Positions 11,678 through 26,104 are shown, counted from the first letter of the stretch. The stretch is 64,000 nucleotides of DNA from Ecdyonurus torrentis (GCA_949318235.1 OX439137.1:3674289-3738288); one strand, 5' to 3'. A program made the numbers and translations. The notes: generated from the letters alone by a model not told the origin.

Positions 11678-11934
11678 TATACACGGAAAACAAAACTTTA
11701 AGAAATTATTCAGCTACATAGGTGTAACTCTTCTGTACAAACCAATAACATTTTAAAAATAAGTTATAAAAATAGTACAAAAATGTTGTTTGGGTTTGCA
11801 AAAATCGTAATTTTCTGATTACTGCTACGGAGCTATAGTTGTGTTTTTTGAGACAAACTAAAGTTATTTATGTAAGTCCCATCAAGTGTTTTGTGATATA
11901 AATGCCTATGTTTTTTTCTGGTCTATTCCTTTAA
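11678..11934. repeat. Chimera of a MITE A end and a MITE M1 right half
   Basis: 11678-11755 begins ACACGGAAAAC and follows the family A terminus. At about 11765 it changes to M1 (GATTACTGCTACGGAGC to CTTTAA at 11934). Neither part is complete. The abrupt junction suggests insertion followed by deletion. 11936-12000 adds a family B end. Confidence 0.6.
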
Positions 11935-12126
11935 AATGAGCTAGCATAATTATTACGTATTTATTTTTGTCTTTGTACCTACAAAACTTTGTGTTACTAT
12001 TTGTTTAACATGTATTTTTACTTTACTTTTATGCTGTTGATTTTTTATTTTATTATTATTATTATTAAATTTGTAATGTATGTTTTATTGGTGCAAAAAA
12101 AATTAATGATAATTTTATTTACTGAG

Positions 12127-12500
12127 GTCTAGCACTGTGGTCTAGTGGATGCTTGTCTGACTCGTCCGCAAGGGGTCACGGGTTCGATTCCCGGCAGAGG
12201 CAAAGTTTATCAGTAAGCTTTGTCCACCGGAAATACACAGTGCATTCGGGAGGTGGAAGGGATATCTCAGAGTATTCCTCTGCCGACTTCCTGACCGAGG
12301 TTTCCATGGTTTCCTCGGTATGTAAAGGTGAATGCCGGGAAGAATTTGCCAGACCATGGCCGACCCGCCATGGAAGAACCCGCGAATCTTATGATAGGGT
12401 TTCGAAAGTCTCGGGAGTGTAAATTCAGTATAAATGTAATGTAAATATGTAAATAAGTAGCATAAGTTGTACCTCGCCTAGAGGTTTAATAGAAAAAAAT
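12127..12500 (+). mobile_element. tRNA-derived SINE with conserved central domain
   Basis: The head has Pol III promoter boxes: A box TGGTCTAGTGG (12138-12148) and B box GGTTCGATTCC (12181-12191). The body contains GAGGTTTCCATGGTTTCCTC and GGTGAATGCCGGG followed by GGCCGACCCGCC, the layout of a shared SINE central domain that I associate with arthropod and other invertebrate SINEs. The tail ends near TAGAGGTTTAATAG plus an A-rich run. About 370 bp. The short overlapping frames on both strands are incidental. A diverged copy of the central domain lies at 34720-34905. Confidence 0.8.
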
Positions 12501-13087
12501 TTATTTACTAATATTAAGGTAGTTATTATTGAATTAAAAAATTAAAAATTCTAACGATAAAATTTATAACTTAAATTTAAAACTTTTATGTAATGCTTTT
12601 AATATTTTCAAGTATGATTTTATAAAATGTCATTTTAAAGCTAATTTTTACTAAATTATATTACTCTGTTTTTAATGTAAAATAATTTATCTTATAATAT
12701 ATTCTCAAAGTACTTATTATATATTATGTAATTTTAAAAATTTTAAAGCTGCTTTATAAACTTAAAAAAAGTAAAATATCTTTAAGTATTTTTTTTATTT
12801 TTATATAACATAAATTATACTATGTTGTAGCTTTTTTCATTATACTTAATAGCTTATAATGTCTTTGAAATGAAGTTATAATTGAATAGGAATGTTTAAA
12901 ACTAATTTATATTATCCATGTTTTATGTGCATACAGCAAAAATACTTGATGATGGAAAAAAAAAAAATTAACGAAGAATTTACAGAGGAAAGAAATTACG
13001 TAATTTATATCAAATTTACGTCATGTAGCATACATAATTCTGATTGGAAAGAACAAATTACATAACTTATGCTGTATTTATGGTACT
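12501..13087. other. AT-rich DNA with a fragment of MITE B
   Basis: No gene. ATTACGTAATTTAT at 12997 and CATAACTTATGCTGTATTTA near 13062 resemble family B ends. Confidence 0.45.
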
Positions 13088-13327
13088 ATGTCCACTCATA
13101 TGAAACTCGTAATCGAAGTGACAATTATTACATTGAAAATCAACATTTATCACTTACTAAAAAGGGCCCAAAAAATTGTATTCCATAACTATATAATGCG
13201 CTACCACTCAGTAGTGAATCATATTTATTATTTTTTATTTAAGAAATCAGTACAGAAATACCAGCTTGAAAAAATGTTTTACAGTGTATCTGATTATTTA
13301 GCAGTTAATAATGTCAATTATAATTGA
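13088..13327 (+). pseudogene. Possible LINE reverse-transcriptase C-terminal relic
   Basis: An open frame includes KKRAQ-like basic residues and FHNYIM, and ends in YLAVNNVNYN. The neighbouring frame reads NALPLSS-like residues, which resembles the end of CR1/jockey-type ORF2 proteins with a frameshift. It is flanked on both sides by MITE B-like sequence, so it may be a small insertion. Low confidence, no catalytic motif. Confidence 0.25.
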
Positions 13328-13439
13328 TCTTAAATAGGACATAATTTGCTATACTGTATATTTGATTATATTTTGTTATATTATGTATGTTGTGTTTTGA
13401 CTCGGCTTGTTCTACTCGGTAAAGACATGGAACGTATAA

Positions 13440-13620
13440 TAATTTTTTTTTTAATGGTGCTTAATTACAAAAACATAAATAATTATGCTGCATTACATTA
13501 ATATTTATGCTTTGTAACATAGTTATGCATTATAGCATAAATTAATCTGTAATGAACAAATTTTTAGAAAAATTAGTTTTTATAATTACATTTTTTTTGT
13601 CAGTGCAAAGCATATATTTG
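13440..13620. repeat. MITE family B fragment
   Basis: Repeated palindromic TTATGCT/AGCATAA motifs typical of family B (complete copy at 24992). Ends are diverged. The DNA from 13621 to 14110 holds nothing recognised. Confidence 0.6.
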
Positions 13621-14110
13621 TTATGTTGTGTGCATTATTATTGTTATTATGGAACCACAGAGCATTTTCTTCATATATTTGTTCTTCTTCTGGTTTTGTT
13701 GTTAAATTTAATTATTAAATAATCTTTATAAGTTTTTATTTAAAAAAGCATACACAGAAAAATATACATTTTTCAAAGTGTAAGGTTTTGATGCTCTTCT
13801 TCTTCTTCTTGAGTTTTGAGACCAATTTATGCTATCTTTACTATTTCCATCTAACGATTTGTAAAATAAAAAGCACTGTTGTTAAGCATACAGAATGCCA
13901 TTAAGGGACTTCCAATTCCCCAGTGCACCGTGCATAGTCAAGTACTCCGTGACTCCAAAATGTAAAGATTTTACATTGGTACGAACTGAGAATAAAAAGA
14001 AATAGAGACTATACTGATTTAAAACTCACATAACATTCAAGCATTTTCTCCAAACCTTTAACCTTAAATCAGACTTAAATCAGACTTAAATCAAATAAAT
14101 AGAAAGTATC

Positions 14111-14423
14111 TAAAGACATAGAACAACTTACATAAAAAAAAAACTGTGTTATATCCTAACAAACCTGAAAATCAACGTTGATTTGGCGGGAGTCATTGAT
14201 TTCTAATTTACATTCATAAAATGGTGCATGCGGACTCTGACGTCACAGCTCACTTGCTTTATGCGCGCGTGGACCAGGTGAGCTATAACGTCACAGTCCG
14301 CACGCACCATATTATGAATGGAAAATAAATTAGAAATCAATGACTCCAGCCAAATCAACATTGATTTTAAAGTTTGTTAAGATATTATAGAATTTTTTTG
14401 TTCAATGTGTTCTATGCCTCTAA
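14111..14423. mobile_element. Hairpin MITE family M3, copy 1
   Basis: Inverted arms: ATCAACGTTGATTTGGCGGG and GTCATTGATTTCTAATTTA are mirrored after the loop. Outer ends are TAAAGACATAGAAC / GTTCTATGCCTCTAA. One TGACGTCA and one decayed copy flank a GC-rich centre at about 14250-14275. Other copies: 28503-28971 and 32491-32671. Confidence 0.82.
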
Positions 14424-14476
14424 CATTAACCAAGATTGGATATTATAGATTAAATATTTGAATCCTTATTCTACAA

Positions 14477-14674
14477 GTGCATATGGGTACCATATTTATT
14501 TATTGTAGAACTGAAATGTATAAAAACGGTCCGTTTTGCATTTGTTTAAACATATATAATAAATTACCATTAGAGATGAGACTTATTAGTGATTTCAATG
14601 TTTTTAAAAAGAAATTGAAATTGTTCTTATTAAATAATTCTTTTTACAACTTACAAGAATTTTATGATTTTTAA
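14477..14674 (+). pseudogene. C-terminal fragment of a non-LTR retrotransposon ORF2
   Basis: The last 65 residues include NIYNKLPLEMR and DFNVFKKKLKLFLL, the pattern that ends the reverse-transcriptase polyprotein of CR1/jockey-type LINEs (NKLP..IR, then F..FKKKLK..L). The upstream reverse transcriptase and endonuclease are absent (5' truncation, with MITE M3 immediately upstream). The same C-terminus, on the opposite strand, occurs at 37637-37750, which makes chance unlikely. Non-functional fragment. Confidence 0.75.
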
Positions 14675-14686
14675 ATAATATTTTAT

Positions 14687-14721
<35 letters not shown>

Positions 14722-14940
14722 CAAAGTCAGGGCCCTAGAGTGAGCCCACAGCTATGTTTTTATTGATTTTAATAATAATATAAATATGAATGTAAAAGTA
14801 GCACCAAATGTGCATATAGTATACGTAAGTGTTTTGACTTTTTCTGTCTGTTAATTAACCTTGACGAATACGATGTGTATTGTATACGATTGAAGGAAAG
14901 AGAGAAATAAAGAAATTTTGAATTTTGAATTTTTGAATAT
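14675..14940 (+). mobile_element. 3' UTR and tail of the same LINE
   Basis: After a poly-A of about 28, the text CAGGGCCCTAGAGTGAGCCC and AATTAACCTTGACGAATACG leads to AAATAAAGAAA and a (TTTTGAA)n-like tail. It matches the inverse of 37385-37636. Confidence 0.78.
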
Positions 14941-15170
14941 ATTGAAATGAGTACAGAGCATTATACTTATACTGAAGTACTCGCATATATATCACTGGTA
15001 TTCATCATACTTGCATCGATTACTATAGCCTCTACCAGTTTTTTTATTTAGTAAATGTATTTTATAGTATAATCTCTGTTTACATCAATTTAGAAGCTGT
15101 TAGTTGCATTTTTTGTTGAGCTGTTAAAGTTATTAAATATTGTCATTATTGAGATTGAATATTTTAGTGA

Positions 15171-15174
<4 letters not shown>

Positions 15175-15255
<81 letters not shown>
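15175..15255. repeat. (CT)n(CA)n compound microsatellite, left half
   Basis: (CT)18 then (CA)22. The CA part resumes at 17203 beyond the inserted hAT-like element. Confidence 0.95.
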
Positions 15256-17465
<2,210 letters not shown>

Positions 17466-17699
17466 AATCACTATAAAGTGCTTCACGATTTAAAACGACA
17501 GACAACTACATGTCAACTTAAATTCACGCTAAATTTCATTCTTGAAAAATTATATTATATACTCTCTTCTTTTTTTGTCATATTCATCCATCAAAAATGA
17601 ATGCATACGTCATATAGTTTTAAAAATTTATCACACGGGATTTATTCTGATTTTTAAAATAGATATATTTTTTTATTGAAATTATTATTGATTGCTTAT

Positions 17700-17745
17700 G
17701 TTTCCTTAAAATACGGAAAAGGAAGTGGCGGAAGAGGCCATATTA
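17700..17745. repeat. Relic related to the 51.2-kb hairpin
   Basis: ACGGAAAAGGAAGTGGCGGAAG resembles the arm AAAAGGAAGTGCCGGAAGCG at 51205. Short and single-sided. Confidence 0.4.
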
Positions 17746-17987
17746 ATTAAAAATTCTCATGTAGATATATTATCAAAAATCTAAATATAATAAAAACAAT
17801 CAAATTGTAAAAACAAAGTTTATTATTATTAGTAATAAACATATTATCAGGTATAATATATATTTTCAAAAATAATAATAATAAATAAATAAACAAATAA
17901 ATTGTATATTGAAATACATATGAAAAATTCTAATGTAAAATGCAAGGTCCATATAATAAAGAGGTACATAGAGCGCAGCACAAAACT

Positions 17988-18146
17988 CGCGCAGTTGATT
18001 TTATTTTGTGATGGATTGTACTTGATTCTAAGCCAATACGATGCCGTTCACCAGTTACGTCACTGATAAGGTGAATAAAAATACAACCGGTGATATGACG
18101 TCTTTGGTGAATTACTTTATAAGCTGCGCGAACTTGGCCAAAACTT
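17988..18146. repeat. Probable small MITE
   Basis: ACTCGCGCAGTT on the left and AGCTGCGCGAACT on the right are inverse complements around a GC-richer segment. Single copy. The surrounding stretch 17463-19050 otherwise shows only AT-rich DNA and a short (AT)10 at 18794-18813. Confidence 0.5.
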
Positions 18147-19049
18147 GACATGATCACGCTTTTATGCCACTGATTGTAACAAAAATAAATAAATAAACTT
18201 TTCCCGGAGCATCTTATATATGTGAACCTTGATGTATAATATAATATAAGCTATTACACAATATTTAAAATTAAAAATATTTAAACTTGTATCACATTAT
18301 GAATATATAATAATTTGTATTAAATTTGTAACTGAATGTACAGTATTACTGTTAAACATAATATATAGATAGGTTTACAGAGAATTTTGTTAATAATTAG
18401 AAAGATATCTAATTAATGTAATTTTTCCAATTTTTTTATTAGTATAAGTCTAATTATGTCACAGTAATAAATTAATAGGCAAAAATTAAATTTTTACGCC
18501 AGACATACTTTAATGATGTCTTTACCGTTAATCAAAGTTTTTAATATACAATTTTTTTTTTCTTTTTGCGTAATCTATTTATATACCAAAATAAAAATTA
18601 TATGAAGAGATATTTTTACTTTTGATTTTGCACTAAAATTTTTATATAAATTTTGAAAACAAGTGTAAAACCTAAAGTTTATTCGAAGTTAAGTTTGCCT
18701 GAAAAGTTGCTAGTGGAAAATGTTAACTATATAAACTTGTAAATTGAGGTATACTGTAGTGTATACTAGATCAAACGGTATACAAAACTTTAAGTGTATA
18801 TATATATATATATACACTTTGAGATGGTCCTACGATAGAATTGAAGATATATACAAGTTAAAATTAGACTCGTATCTCGTATATAAAAGAGAAGAAAGTT
18901 CATCTCCTTATTTTCAGGTTCAACTGCCTTGCTTTTGTTTTCAATATTTCAGAAAATGATGTCATACAGTCTTTAGAAAATATATAGAAAATTCAATCTT
19001 TAGAAAATGGAGAGATAATTCGTACAAATAATTGTTGGAATTTAATATG

Positions 19050-19755
19050 TACACGGAGAAAAATAGATACGTAATAATTATGCTAGCTCATTTTCAGCAT
19101 AATAAAGGAGGCTTAAAACATTTAAGGTGCGCTAATTTTATTTCATATTCTAAAAGATGACATTGTTTTTAATAGATATGCGGAATTCTAATTTTTAAGT
19201 TCATTAAGTATTTTTATTTAATTTTTGAAAGTCATGAAATGACGTCATAAGTGGTAACTTTTTCCTACGCCCACACGCTTAAAGTCATAGATCACATAAT
19301 TAAACAACATGAGCTTTTTAATGTATAAACAAGAAATGGGATCTTCAAAACTGTTGACAATTTTTACCAGAATGTTAATGTAGCCCCACGGGAGAGCGTG
19401 AAAATACTGTAAAGTATGCAATTTGAGTGACTAATCATGTTTATGACACCCGTGGTATCATTTTTTAATTTACAAAAAAATAAATTAAAAACTTAGAAAA
19501 TTAACATATCAATTGATTGAAAACTATACTCTCTTTTAAAATATGAAATAAAATTACACTATAAATTTTTTGATCTTCTTAATTTATTCATACAGCATAA
19601 TTAATGCTATACTTCATAATATAATAACAATACAACAAAGCATAAATATTATGTTGGGAAGTATAATTATTTATGCTGTTCTATTTAGTATAATTTATGC
19701 TACAATGATATAAAGTGCAACTTAAATTATACGTAATTTATTCTTTCCCCGTACA
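19050..19755. mobile_element. MITE family B copy split by later insertions
   Basis: Left end ACACGGAGAAAAATA with GCTAGCTCATTTTCAGCATAA (19051-19103). The right part with TAGTATAATTTATGCTAC and ATACGTAATTTATT followed by CCCCGTAC closes at 19752. Between them lies foreign sequence including a half M1. Confidence 0.6.
19279..19448 (+). repeat. Left half of a MITE M1
   Basis: TTAAAGTCATAGATCACATA through CCAGAATGTTAATG to CATGTTTATGAC, then an abrupt end at ACCCGTGG. Confidence 0.75.
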
Positions 19756-19846
19756 TGCTCTATAATAGAGCATTTTATACTGTGTCTTTATTCAAAGGCA
19801 CAAAAAATACAAAGTATTATGATATTTTAATAAATGATATAAATCC

Positions 19847-20111
19847 TTAAAAGAATAGACCAGAGAAAACCCGTAGCAGTGATCAGAAAATTTATATTAT
19901 GCAACCCGCACAACATTTTCATACTAATTTTTGCATGTTTCTGACGTCATAAACATGAATTTTCATGCAAATTGCATACTTTACGGTATATTTTCACGCT
20001 CTCTCGTAAGGCTACATTAACATTCTGGTAAAAATTGTCATCAGTTTTGAAGATCCCATTTCATATTTATTCCTTAAAAATCTCATGTTGTTTTATGTGG
20101 TTTGGCTTTAA
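19847..20111 (-). mobile_element. MITE family M1, internally deleted copy
   Basis: TTAA at both ends (19847-19850, 20108-20111). It lacks the CACTTGATGGGATTTACATA block of full copies. Contains TGACGTCA at 19941. Confidence 0.82.
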
Positions 20112-20159
20112 ATAAATAATCCTAACCTCAAGAAACAAATGCTCTCACTTAAATAACGA

Positions 20160-20225
20160 TTTAGGACTATTATACATACACATATTATGTCACATAACCC
20201 TTCTGTGCCCTTACAAATAGAACAC
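20160..20225. repeat. End fragment of the 58.4-kb inverted-repeat family
   Basis: GGACTATTATACATACACAT and the following CATAACCC match the left end of the element at 58376. Nothing else recognised up to 20950, except a diverged M1 end near 20866. Confidence 0.5.
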
Positions 20226-20959
20226 TTGCAATGAACGTTTTTATTTTATTATTATTATTTTTTTTTGTAGCGATAATGAAAAAAGATTTTTCCACAAGAA
20301 AAAAATGCCTAAATTTATTTTAAATACTTCGATCATTACAAGACAAGTGATCAAGACAAGAGAGTAGATATCTATTTTATAATTTCATTAATTTGTAGAC
20401 CACAATTTCGTAAGGTTATGAACCGTTGTGAATTTCTAAATTTATATATTTTAACCCAGATTATTATTATTTTTTTAGTTTCAAAGCTAAAAAAAAAAGA
20501 AGTTGTAAACAAGTTTTTGTTCTTCAAATATGTATAACTCTACATAATACTCTAATTCTAATTTATCCCAATTTACAAACTTATAAATATTGATTTTTAC
20601 GTAAGTTCATTACACTTAAAGTTTAAAATAATTATAAACATATTCTATTGAAATTTCTTTGCTGTTTATTATTATTATTTATCATTAAATCAGCAAGCCT
20701 ACGTAAATTCATTCATAAAAGTTATTTCTTACTTTTTAGTCGCACCCACACTTAAATATTAATGAAAGAACTTGACATTTAGATATATAGAGATATTTCA
20801 ATGAATTGAATCAACTTTTCATTTTATATATTATGTTTACTACAGTTCCTAGAATTTAAAGGCATGGACCAGAAGAAAACATTAGTATATCACAAAAACA
20901 TACGATGGGACTGACAGAAATAAAATTAGTGTTTCTGAAAGCTCATTTTTTTAAAAAAA

Positions 20960-21019
20960 AGAGAAGAGAGAGAGAAGATGAGAAGGATACATACAGCGAG
21001 ATATGCATAGAGAGAGATA

Positions 21020-21061
<42 letters not shown>

Positions 21062-21126
21062 GAGAAGGATACATGCATAGAGAGAGACAGATAGGAAGAG
21101 AAAGAAATATAGATAACAGAGAGATA

Positions 21127-21174
<48 letters not shown>

Positions 21175-21239
21175 GAGAAGGATACATGCATAGAGAGAGA
21201 CAGATAGGAAGAGAAAGAAATATAGATAACAGAGAGATA

Positions 21240-21300
<61 letters not shown>
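20960..21300. repeat. GA-rich minisatellite with about 113-bp units
   Basis: The phrase GATGAGAAGGATACATGCATA recurs (21059, about 21172; degenerate first copy near 20978). Each is followed by GACAGATAGGAAGAG and a (GA)n run of varying length: tandem duplication with nested GA slippage. Confidence 0.88.
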
Positions 21301-21302
<2 letters not shown>

Positions 21303-21513
21303 ATAAAGTTTAAAACTACGTTGCATTAAATTTGCTGAACAATAAATCAAAACGAAGTAGACAAGCAAGCACAATAGTCAGATTTAACGTAATCTAAGCA
21401 GCTTTATGTTTTACATTGTAAATTTGTTATACGTCAATTTTGTTAAACATAAGCAAAATACTTGTTATACCTGCATGGAATTATTAATTATATCTCTACT
21501 ATAGCATATTAAT

Positions 21514-21673
<160 letters not shown>

Positions 21674-21769
21674 GAATCTTGTGTTAATTTGGTGCGAAAT
21701 AACGTGAAGGTAGATCTTACTTTCTCGCTCATTGTTACCCATATTGGCTTAATTAATCTTTTTACAATG

Positions 21770-21897
21770 CTTTTTATACTATATGTAAAAAGTTAGCGTT
21801 GAAAGTTTCATAGTTTTGCCATGCGTTAAGTATTGTAGAATTAACAGCTATGACGTCACTAAACGTTAAAATTATAACGAGAAATATAACGAAAGTT
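21770..21897. repeat. Partial hairpin MITE family V
   Basis: GCGTTAAGTATTGTAGAATT and CAGCTATGACGTCACTAAACG match one arm of 7403-7678. The other arm is absent. Confidence 0.6.
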
Positions 21898-22052
21898 ACA
21901 GTCCGTGCCACCTAAGGATGTTAGCGATTAATCGAAATCGCGCTACGAGCCAATAGACGCTCAAGGTCACTCGGAGGTGGGGTAATATTAACTAAATGGA
22001 GAATTTTTAGGCGTTCTCTTATTGGTCCTATCCTTAGCTGGCGCCGACTGTA
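21898..22052. mobile_element. Small TA-flanked inverted-repeat element
   Basis: ACAGTCCGTGCCACCTAAGGAT and the closing TATCCTTAGCTGGCGCCGACTGT are inverse complements with about four mismatches. TA flanks. 155 bp, GC-richer than its surroundings. Single copy. Confidence 0.65.
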
Positions 22053-22077
22053 TGCTAGGATCAAATAAAAAAAAATT

Positions 22078-22281
22078 ACACGCAAAAATATTAATACTAA
22101 CAATGTAATGGGTAGACCTATAAGCTAGAACACAGGTATTATAATACTACAATAACACCTAATGCAGGTGCACTATGCTACAATAAAGGTGTGACTCACT
22201 TAGATTAAGTGGTATTGTAGTTTATAACTAACTGTTCTAAATCAAAGTGTACCTATTGCAAAATATAAAGTATATTATTGT
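22078..22281 (-). mobile_element. MITE family C, copy 1
   Basis: ACACGCAAAAATATTAATAC start. Interior GAACACAGGTATTATAATAC, TGCAGGTGCACTATGC and CACTTAGATTAAGTGGTATT matches the inverse of 34912-35145 and 43829-44052. The far end is lost. Confidence 0.75.
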
Positions 22282-22436
22282 GTTTTTAGATTAAATTAGC
22301 AAATAATTTAATGTAATAATTTAATAAATATAAATGTAATTTTTTATTGCAATTAATAGTAAGGAGATTGGAAATAAAAATTTTAATTTTTTTTAATGCT
22401 TAGTTATATCATATATTACATAACCGTTAATTCCAA

Positions 22437-22618
22437 TTCCAATTTTTGCCTGTTTCTGACGTCATAAACAGGAATATTCACGCAAATAGCATATACTTTA
22501 AGGTATTTTCACGGTCTTTTATGGGGCCACATTTACATTCTGGTAAAAATTGTCAGTAGTCATCAGGTCCCAATTTGTGTTTAGTAATGTAAAATCACAT
22601 GTTGTTATATTGATGCTT
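22437..22618 (-). repeat. Partial MITE M1
   Basis: Runs from TTTTTGCCTGTTTCTGACGT to CACATGTTGTTATAT and lacks both TTAA ends. Confidence 0.7.
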
Positions 22619-22818
22619 ACCCGTTGAAATGAACGTACTACACTTTACAATTTTTGTTCAAAACGACCGATCTACACTTTGCAAATTCCAAGTTCATCCA
22701 TATAGTTCCCTGTTAAAATACGTAGAAAACCCCAAACGTAGATCGTTCATTTGGAGTCATATTTGTAAAGTGTAGTTCGTTCACTTCGACAGGTAAACAT
22801 TTGATATACATGTTGTCC

Positions 22819-23045
22819 ACACGAAAAACATAAATTTAAGAAATTATTCAGATACTTATCAATAACTCTTTAGTACTAAACAATAACTCTCTTGAAAAAA
22901 GTTTAAAGAGTAATTTGTTAATATAAACGTAATTTCTTTAGCGGTAAATAGTTAACTCTTTAGATTCTAAAAAGTTTAGTATGTATCTAAAGAATTTATT
23001 ATAAAAAAAGTCTTAATAGTAACTCTTTAGATAATTTTTTCCGTG
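22819..23045. mobile_element. MITE family A, copy 3
   Basis: ACACGAAAAACATAAATTTA to TTTTTTCCGTG, the same length as copy 1 and collinear throughout. Confidence 0.82.
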
Positions 23046-23118
23046 CGTGGATTTAAGTGGATCCAATTTTTTCTTTCTTTTTTTTTTACTATTGTTGTTT
23101 TAATTAGTTTAATAAATG

Positions 23119-23237
23119 TACAGCTCTGGCCACTAGTTTGAGAATGAGGCCACAGTATTTTCTCATAAAGATATAGAATATAGTGTGGTTGTGGGTTGCC
23201 TATACAAATCGTTCAGGAACTTTTGGCCAGAGCTGTA
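23119..23237. mobile_element. Short Tc1/mariner-like element
   Basis: TA|CAGCTCTGGCCACTAG at the left and TTTTGGCCAGAGCTG|TA at the right are inverse complements, with TA on each side. The CAG..CTGGCCA terminus is typical of Tc1/mariner derivatives. About 115 bp, non-coding. Confidence 0.72.
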
Positions 23238-23591
23238 CCTATTTTTTATGACAGGGCTTTTAAAAGTGTGAAAAAAATAATATTGTGTAAATAAAATCTT
23301 CCACATATAAACTGCACACATACTGTGCAAAGCCGTTGATGGTTGATAGTTTATACAAACATACAATTTCCAATGTCGCATGCAATACAAAATCAACGGT
23401 TAAATGTGATTTTCAAATGTAGCTTTTTGTATCACAAATATAATATACTACTACTTCTATAGCTGCAAAAGCTTATAAGAAAATTCTACTATGTTCTTTC
23501 TATTTTATTTCTTCTTATATATGAAAAGTGTGTTAGGATACTTTTTACCCCTTTTTGCATTTGCTAAAAATTTTTATTATTAGATTACTGT

Positions 23592-23592
<1 letters not shown>

Positions 23593-23680
<88 letters not shown>

Positions 23681-23700
23681 CTCTCTCTTGCTCTCGCTCT
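23593..23700. repeat. (CT)n microsatellite
   Basis: About 42 CT units, then a degenerate CTCTTGCTCTCGCTCT tail. Confidence 0.96.
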
Positions 23701-23980
23701 GCAACTTGACATTGATATTCTGATATTCTACTTTAAATTTTAGCTCGCAAAAAAAATTAAATTAAGTTACCTTCCCCTCTAGTTTTTCTCACATTTAGAG
23801 CGCTACGAAGAGAGAATGAGAAAGAAATTGCAAATTACTTTCATTCTTCTTTTATTTTTTGCTGTAAATTTTTTTCATCGAGTAATAATTTTCCAAGTAA
23901 TTAACACTCTTTTGTTTAAAAAAAAAATGGAACATCTAAATTTAAAGAGAATGCTTCACAGTATTAAAAAATAAATTATG

Positions 23981-24210
23981 TAATATGGTAATTGTATACT
24001 AGTTATCGGCAGTTGTATTTTTTTTTAAATACCTTTCACTAATTTTAGGGCTTTGAAATTTTAGTACAAAAGAGATTCTTTAGCAATCATATTTGTGTAA
24101 AAATTTCAAAACTCTCAAATGAGTGAAACGTATTATAACAAAAGAAGTAAACACCACTGCCGAAAATTGCGGCAAGCATGCCAAAAACTATAGTACAATT
24201 ACCATATTAT
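23981..24210. repeat. Probable inverted-repeat element
   Basis: TAATATGGTAATTGTA / TACAATTACCATATTA form exact termini. ATCGGCAGTTGT / ACCACTGCCGAAA pair further in. 230 bp, single copy, no coding frame. Confidence 0.6.
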
Positions 24211-24566
24211 AATGGTAGAAAGATTTTAACAACTATGACACAATGTATGTTATAATAAATAATTATTATTTTTATTATACTGTACAGTATAAAATTATTA
24301 ATTAATAAAATTATTAATGTTATTTCATTAATTAAATAAAATAAACACTGTATTTTCTAAGACGCAATACAGCATGAATTACGGAATTTATTGTTTCCAT
24401 ATTGAAATGAGTAAGGAAAAAATTAGCATTAAGCTTGGGTTTTAATATTCATATATTTTTCATTTTTAATGCAATAAGTATCAAAATGATGCAAAATTTA
24501 ATGGCAATAGACGATCGAAATGAGGAAAAATTGCATCTGTTACTTCTTCTTTTAAATATTCAAGAC

Positions 24567-24567
<1 letters not shown>

Positions 24568-24641
<74 letters not shown>
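24568..24641. repeat. (GA)n microsatellite
   Basis: About 36 GA units. Confidence 0.96.
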
Positions 24642-24642
<1 letters not shown>

Positions 24643-24704
24643 GCAGAAACAGAGACAGAGAAAAAAGAACTGATAGAAAATGAGAAGTTAAAGCGACGAT
24701 ATAG

Positions 24705-24993
24705 TGAGAATATTCATATAAAGTTTGACGCCATACGTGAGCACTAAATAACATGGACCGCTGGTATAGATAAATGACACATATATTATGTTGCTACTTA
24801 AAAATACTTGACAATATTTTTAAGATTATACTGATGCTATTAACACGTTGACAAGAATGCGAGAAAAATTCTCTAATAATAACTAACATGAAAGAAAATA
24901 GCCAAATACCACGTTTATCCTATGCTGAGCAATGCTATTCAATGCTCCAATATGGCATTGCTCCAATATTGACGTCATGCGCATACACCCTAC
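24705..24993 (+). mobile_element. MITE family T, copy 2 (left end decayed)
   Basis: Interior GAGCACTAAATAACATG, ATCCTATGCTGAGCAATGCT and TTGACGTCATGCGCATACACCC match family T. The right terminus is cut by a family B element beginning ACACGGAG at 24992. Confidence 0.72.
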
Positions 24994-25208
24994 ACGGAGT
25001 GAATAAATCACGTAATTTATGCTGCACTTATGTCATTATAGCATAAATAATGCAGAATTGGAACAATACAAATAGTTATTCTGTACTGCATAATATTTAT
25101 GCTATATAACATAATTATTATGCAGTATAGCATAAATTATGCTGTATTGAACAAATTGTGCTGAAAATGAGCCAGCATAATTATTACGTAGTTATTTTTG
25201 TCTGTGTA
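24992..25208. mobile_element. MITE family B, best complete copy
   Basis: ACACGGAGTGAATAAATCACG to TTTTTGTCTGTGTA. The interior is built of inverted GCATAAAT/ATTTATGC words. Partial copies: 13440-13620, 19050-19755, 28410-28500, 36905-37075, 42017-42130, 52315-52445, 53272-53430, 62108-62305. Confidence 0.75.
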
Positions 25209-25549
25209 TATAGAAATATACCTAACGAGTGAGAAAACGGGTAAGAAACAGAGATACAGACAGAGAGATAAAACGTGTTAATTAAAGTGTATATAATTCT
25301 ATCCTTTTTCCTTTAAAACATTTCCTTAACTATTATTTACATACATTAATTACATCCGAAAGTTTTTAACACATTATAAAAACATCCTTATAAAATTAAA
25401 TGCTTCTTTTCTTTTTTTATACAAGCATACGTATTTCATATAAAATACATATTTTTTTCATAAATTTTTTTTTATTCATTTTTGTCTTGCTGGATTTAAG
25501 TTTGGTATAATTTTCTTTTGCTGTGCTATATAATATATCGCTAAATTGG

Positions 25550-25653
<104 letters not shown>

Positions 25654-25658
25654 TACCG

Positions 25659-25672
25659 GTAACCATAGCAAC
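25659..25672 (+). promoter_or_regulatory. X-box-like RFX motif
   Basis: GTAACCATAGCAAC fits the RFX X-box consensus GTNRCC-(0-3N)-RGYAAC with a 2-bp spacer. It lies 14 bp before an ATG (25686) that heads a 5-codon open stretch ending at GAG|GTATAC, a possible donor. X-boxes near first exons mark cilium-related genes in animals. No downstream exon in agreeing phase was found, so function is unproven. Confidence 0.35.
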
Positions 25673-26104
25673 GCAACATCTCGCTATGCTAACTCTTGAG
25701 GTATACAATTTTTTTTTTCCTTCTTTCGCTGCTCATTTTTCCTCTCTTTTCTGTCACAAAAGTATTGACTGTCCGACGTCAACAATACGTATATATATTT
25801 TTTTCTACTTGGTTGATTTTAGAGAGGAAAAAAAAAAAAAAGAAGTCAGGATTAAGAGATACATTTCCTTTTTTGATTTTACATTCCATTCATTCATATT
25901 CATAAAGTTGAATTTTATAAAAATGTTTTCATGGGTAAAGTTAGATAATGTTTTTACGCGTGACTATTTATTTAGTGCTAAATTTTTATAAACAAATGAA
26001 GCTGATTTGCGAAGCGTTCTACCCAATCATAGTACCATTTTGTTTCCATATCTTATCCAGATATTTTTTCTTAACAAAAAAAAATTGAATTTAAAAAATA
26101 AAAA

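Noticed and set aside
12142..12422. Overlapping 71- and 89-codon frames on opposite strands
   Set aside because: Both lie inside a tRNA-derived SINE with Pol III boxes. The GC content alone keeps the frames open.
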